Part shown: one piece after another, positions 62,801-64,000 of the stretch
How positions within the stretch are numbered: position 1 is the stretch's first letter
Layout: each line of letters opens with the position of its first letter
Source of the DNA: Diadophis punctatus similis
Taxonomy: Eukaryota; Chordata; Lepidosauria; Squamata; Dipsadidae
Reading direction: 5' to 3'
NCBI GenBank assembly: GCA_023053685.1
Contig: JALIGW010000016.1
Coordinates: 803,501-867,500 of the forward strand
DNA length: 64,000 nucleotides
Notes under the pieces: generated by a model
What the model was told of the DNA's origin: nothing
Databases searched by the model: none
Seen by the model: only the letters and a program-made list of their open reading frames with translations
Position numbers and translations under genes: made by a program

Positions 62801-63156
62801 ATTAAACTTGGGGGGGGGGGGTTAGCTCAAGGCCTTAACTTCCTCCACTTTTTTCCCAGAAAGAATAAAATGTGAATTGACTCACGCAGATAGGGAGACA
62901 GAGAAGGACAGAGGGGTATTGCTGTAGGTAGTTTCTCGATAAGCATGGCCTTCCTCTTTGAATTCTCCATTTGTTCCTCCTTAATAGTGGTTGGCTTCCT
63001 GAAACTTCCCATCATGCCTTTTGCTGCTGGAGTTTCATGTAAAATATCCACCAGGTAGGTGGAGGTAGCCCAGCCTATCAATAAGACGCAGAGGGTAATG
63101 AGCATCAATAGCTTCAGTTTGTAGGAGAGGTGAAAGCTGGCGGAGCAAAAGCCCAT
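42237..63156 (-). CDS. B4GALT4: Beta-1,4-galactosyltransferase 4, complete coding sequence
   Basis: Minus-strand coding exons, in order, are 63156-62886, 59537-59305, 53504-53317, 47421-47299, 42731-42627 and 42378-42237; they join to 353 residues. The enzyme transfers galactose beta-1,4 to GlcNAc in the Golgi, and B4GALT4 favours 6-sulfated GlcNAc of keratan-sulfate-type chains and glycolipids. The N-terminus (SFHLSYKLKLLMLITLC, GWATSTYLV) matches B4GALT4 specifically. The anchor spans about residues 14-30. Catalytic features are complete: IPHRNREKHL, FNRAKLLNVG, DVD at 200-202, Tyr237 in YFGGV, WGWGGEDDD at 260-268, Met292 and His295 (FHTRD). Disulfide cysteines are 83, 124, 195 and 214. 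The start sits in a strong context (ACCATGG). The last residues (DFGRQTKFS) differ from the mammalian DFWFGA end. The introns, up to 5.9 kb, are full of transposons. Confidence 0.95.
42627..42731 (-). CDS. B4GALT4: B4GALT4 coding exon 5 (metal-ligand histidine)
   Basis: 105 bases, acceptor TTTTCAG, donor GTGAGT. MKIIRPSP and KYTMIFHTRDQGNEAN carry the Met and His metal ligands (292 and 295). Confidence 0.94.
44250..44530 (-). mobile_element. L2/CR1-type LINE 3' tail with expanded microsatellites, minus strand
   Basis: (ATGT)n at 44255-44329 and (GATT)n at 44331-44370 replace the usual tail. GCCGCCCTACTCCCGAGGGA and CAGGGCGGCGTACAGCAATA are the complement of the LINE 3' motif. It lies in intron 5 of B4GALT4. 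Confidence 0.75.
45056..45240 (+). mobile_element. Sauria-type tRNA-derived SINE, degraded
   Basis: CCAGTTTGGTATGTGCTGGC, a B-box-like GTTCGAATCCCA, then GAGGCATGAGAAGTGG and TGACTTTGGGCCAATCACTT, in the order of the Sauria SINE consensus. The 3' end is lost. Confidence 0.6.
45251..45365. mobile_element. Palindromic hAT-like MITE
   Basis: A near-complete inverted repeat with ends CAGAGGTCTTCAAAC and complement, and a perfect 8-bp duplication GCTTAACA (45243-45250 and 45366-45373). Confidence 0.85.
46202..46540. mobile_element. Non-autonomous hAT-like element
   Basis: The ends are CAGAGGCCTGCAACCCACGG and GGTTGCCAACCCCTG, with matched AGCCGCATGTGGCTCTTT and ATGGCTCTTTGAG sub-ends. No convincing target duplication remains, so it is older or its ends have mutated. 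Confidence 0.6.
47299..47421 (-). CDS. B4GALT4: B4GALT4 coding exon 4 (WGWGGEDDD motif)
   Basis: 123 bases encoding LRYQGYFGGVTALTREQF and NGFSNNYWGWGGEDDD. The donor-pocket Tyr and the small-loop Trp are present, in contrast to the paralogue on the plus strand. Confidence 0.95.
48168..48530. mobile_element. Probable hAT-like element with internal degenerate repeats
   Basis: It begins CAGGGATCCCCACCCCCCGT, a common hAT-type left end. The interior repeats GCGAATGGAGCTT-like units several times in both orientations. The right end is not clear and no target duplication was found. Confidence 0.45.
48560..48694. mobile_element. Palindromic hAT-like MITE
   Basis: CAGGGGTCTCCAACC and its exact complement bound a nearly perfect hairpin. 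A perfect 8-bp duplication TTATAGAG flanks it (48552-48559 and 48695-48702). It lies in intron 3 of B4GALT4. Confidence 0.9.
50142..50760 (-). mobile_element. LINE 3' end with ORF C-terminus, minus strand
   Basis: An ATTT tail run at 50142-50207 is followed on the minus strand by 138 codons of ORF2 end: IERVQKYFTRRVLYS, LEILGLDNLQLRRLLSDL and FSNRVINAWNTLPDSVV. The RxxW/F-N-LP ending is typical of CR1/Rex/Jockey-related LINEs. It shares its tail with 27935-28110. Confidence 0.75.
52072..52785 (+). mobile_element. L2/CR1-type LINE 3' end, sense strand
   Basis: This is the longest LINE ORF fragment here, about 170 codons. ALVTSRLDYCNALYMGL, RLQLVQNAAAHAVVG, HITPILRQLHWLPI, FKALHGLGPGYL and ALWNQLPPEIR are the C-terminal motifs of L2-type ORF2. 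A 3' region ending CGCCGCCCTGAGTCC and AAATAAATAAATAAA follows. It lies in intron 3 of B4GALT4, opposite to transcription. Confidence 0.88.
53317..53504 (-). CDS. B4GALT4: B4GALT4 coding exon 3 (DVD metal motif)
   Basis: Residues 169-230 plus two bases. AGNAKFNRAKLLNVGYLEAL is followed by NWDCFIFHDVDLVPENDFN and PKHLVVGRNSTGY. The sequence is typical of active B4GALT4. Confidence 0.95.
54902..55319. mobile_element. GC-rich non-autonomous hAT-like element
   Basis: The ends are CAGTGATGGCGAAC and GTTCGCCATCACTG, a perfect 14-bp inverted pair. A perfect 8-bp duplication ACCTAGAC flanks it (54894-54901 and 55320-55327). The interior holds GCGCATGCGC motifs and no transposase. Confidence 0.9.
56035..56590 (+). 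mobile_element. L1 LINE 3' end with large (TA)n run
   Basis: About 100 codons (FKREIYLLGIIRGQW, HILTAARIIFVQTW, LTLELQNREEKEF, then a stop) match the ORF2 C-terminus of L1 elements, including the AARI.FA.NWK-like segment. The 3' region contains 88 bases of TA repeat (56400-56487) and ends in an A-rich tail. Confidence 0.8.
56757..57430 (-). mobile_element. L2/CR1-type LINE 3' end, minus strand
   Basis: A TTTA tail run at 56757-56812 is followed by the complement of the LINE 3' motif (GGACTCAGGGCGGCGTACAA). On the minus strand the ORF fragment reads LRLQFKVLVLTFKALHGSG and RTFSVGAPSLWNQLPPEI, closely matching the copy at 52072. Confidence 0.85.
57462..57606 (-). mobile_element. Truncated tRNA-derived SINE, GCTATTGCTATT-tail type
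   Basis: The minus strand runs from AAGGTTGACTCAGCCTTCCA to the tail TAAGTGCTATTGCTATT, lacking the tRNA-like head, as in the copy at 4742. Confidence 0.75.
57607..58858. other. Unique intronic sequence of B4GALT4
   Basis: No repeat family or exon recognised between the SINE fragment and the element at 58867. Confidence 0.35.
58867..58998. mobile_element. Short hAT-like element, CAGnGGTGGGTT family
   Basis: The ends are CAGTAGTGGGTTCT and AGCAACCCACCGCTG. A perfect 8-bp duplication AGTCAAAA flanks it (58859-58866 and 58999-59006). Confidence 0.85.
59305..59537 (-). CDS. B4GALT4: B4GALT4 coding exon 2
   Basis: The acceptor is TTTTCCTATAG and the donor GTGAGT. It encodes residues 91-168: SKLIF, SLTLEELQKENPSVAKG, RPKDC, AILIPHRNREKHL and LHPFLQRQQLDYG. 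A hAT-like insertion begins 43 bases upstream of this exon. Confidence 0.95.
59581..60290. mobile_element. 710-bp hAT-like element next to B4GALT4 exon 2
   Basis: The ends are CAGTGCTTCTCAA and TTGAGAAGCACTG, a perfect 13-bp inverted pair. The duplications CACTACAC and CACTACAG (59573-59580 and 60291-60298) have one mismatch. The interior is GC-rich with large internal inverted segments (AGACTTCTGCTGCTTC and complement). The longer open frames inside show no transposase motif. Confidence 0.85.
60299..62269. other. Unique intronic sequence of B4GALT4
   Basis: No exon seen. 60860-61020 has weak tRNA-SINE-like wording (CTCACAGGGTTGTTTTTGAG), too degraded to assign. Confidence 0.35.
62278..62749. 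repeat. Three-unit tandem array of a palindromic hAT-like MITE within one target duplication
   Basis: Three 134-135-bp palindromes (62278-62412, 62447-62581, 62616-62749), each bounded by CAGGGGTA[AG]GCAAAG and complement, are separated by two identical 34-bp spacers (62413-62446 and 62582-62615), giving a 169-bp period. A perfect 8-bp duplication GACTAACC flanks the whole array (62270-62277 and 62750-62757), not the single units. It ends 137 bases from B4GALT4 exon 1. Confidence 0.9.
62886..63156 (-). CDS. B4GALT4: B4GALT4 coding exon 1 (anchor and stem)
   Basis: Residues 1-90 plus one base, donor GTGAGT. It contains the membrane anchor and ends in CPSLSPYL, collinear with the mammalian protein before RGxSKLIF. 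A possible 5' untranslated part of this exon reaches to 63207, where an acceptor-like CTGTGGTAG is seen on the minus strand. Confidence 0.93.
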
Positions 63157-63166
63157 GGTCCTTCAT
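63035..63166 (-). other. Upstream ORF overlapping the B4GALT4 start
   Basis: An ATG 10 bases before the B4GALT4 start, in a weaker context (C at -3), opens a 43-codon frame shifted by one base that ends at TGA inside exon 1. If it lies in the mature mRNA it could reduce initiation at the main start. No protein role is implied. Confidence 0.4.
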
Positions 63167-64000
63167 AGGTTAGAAGCTTCTCTTTGGATACTTTTCTTGA
63201 TGGAGTCCTACCACAGTGCAGGAAAGCAGCAAAATCAAATTAAAGAACGATGTTGTATGATGTTTCATTCTGACAAATTTCTTCTGGCTTTTGAACACGT
63301 AAGTTTCTAACCAAATAAGCAGCGGAAAGTAAACTTCAAATAGAACGACCTGTGCAGAATGAGATAGAAATGACAAATACGTTATCATAGCTTTGGGGTC
63401 AGCCCCACACAAAATTAAGAGCAGAAATAGGTGCAAAATGTAATAACGTCTTCTGCAATGCGGACACACCTCAGCTGTATGGACTTTAACTCTTATAATT
63501 CAGTAACACAACTGCTGAGAATTCAGGGAATTAAAATTCACATATCCAAAGGGCGTACAGAATGCAAAAGGTTGGTGAAATACTTGAACTACAAGAAAAT
63601 AATGTTCTTTATTATTCTATAACACAAATTCTAAATTTTCTTGGTTCATAGATACAGTATAGCACTCCTGAGTCACTAATTAAAAGGTTACAATTTACAA
63701 GAAGATGGGGAAAAAACCATGCACTCTAGCTTCATGCATCAATTTATCCTAAAAATAGTAATAAATTTACTGCAAAATATTGAATAAAACTAATTGTTTT
63801 TGGCTGTGTATGTGTTTAATTCTAACATTTTGTATGTGATATTTATTGGATCTATGTTTGTCAATAATTCCTTGTTTTTGCAACTTGAACCTTTATGGCC
63901 CAATTGCTTCTAAAAAGGAGCAGACAAACCCCTGTGGTTTGCAAACTTTATATTGTCTTTTACATTTTTCGAAGGACCAACTTTTTGAGATTTGTGATTT

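Overview
This window is vertebrate nuclear DNA, most likely from a squamate reptile, with a snake more likely than a lizard. The evidence is spliced genes with GT-AG introns, two tRNA-derived SINE families typical of squamates, CR1/L2-type LINE 3' ends, an L1 3' end, many short hAT-like elements with 8-bp target-site duplications (TSDs), and long microsatellites. No bacterial-type operons, CRISPR arrays or phage genes are present.

Three protein-coding genes can be rebuilt exon by exon, and all three encode type II Golgi glycosyltransferases. (1) Plus strand, 1300-6422: a 343-residue beta-1,3-glucuronyltransferase closest to B3GAT1 (GlcAT-P), in four coding exons. (2) Plus strand, 30487-40502: a 353-residue member of the beta-1,4-galactosyltransferase family in six coding exons. 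Its reading frame and splice sites are intact and its disulfide cysteines are kept, but several residues that define catalysis in the family have changed. (3) Minus strand, 63156-42237: a 353-residue B4GALT4 orthologue in six coding exons with the canonical active site. Genes 2 and 3 converge tail to tail, 1.7 kb between stops, and share the same intron phases, so they look like an old inverted duplication.

The genes fit one biochemical theme. A beta-1,4-galactosyltransferase builds the Gal-beta-1,4-GlcNAc unit that a B3GAT1-type enzyme caps with glucuronic acid (the HNK-1 core). B4GALT4 also extends 6-sulfated keratan-sulfate-type chains. The altered middle gene may be a transferase with a different donor, or a non-catalytic partner; the sequence alone cannot decide.

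The rest is intergenic or intronic. 6.4-28.6 kb is gene-poor: LINE tails, SINEs (one inserted into another), microsatellites, GC-rich hairpin elements and long unique stretches. A 1.14-kb GC-rich terminal-repeat element (26779-27921) lies just upstream of a CpG-rich segment (about 28.6-28.85 kb), the best promoter candidate for gene 2. The B4GALT4 introns hold most of the remaining repeats, including a three-unit palindrome array enclosed by a single TSD and a hAT-like insertion 43 bp from a splice acceptor.
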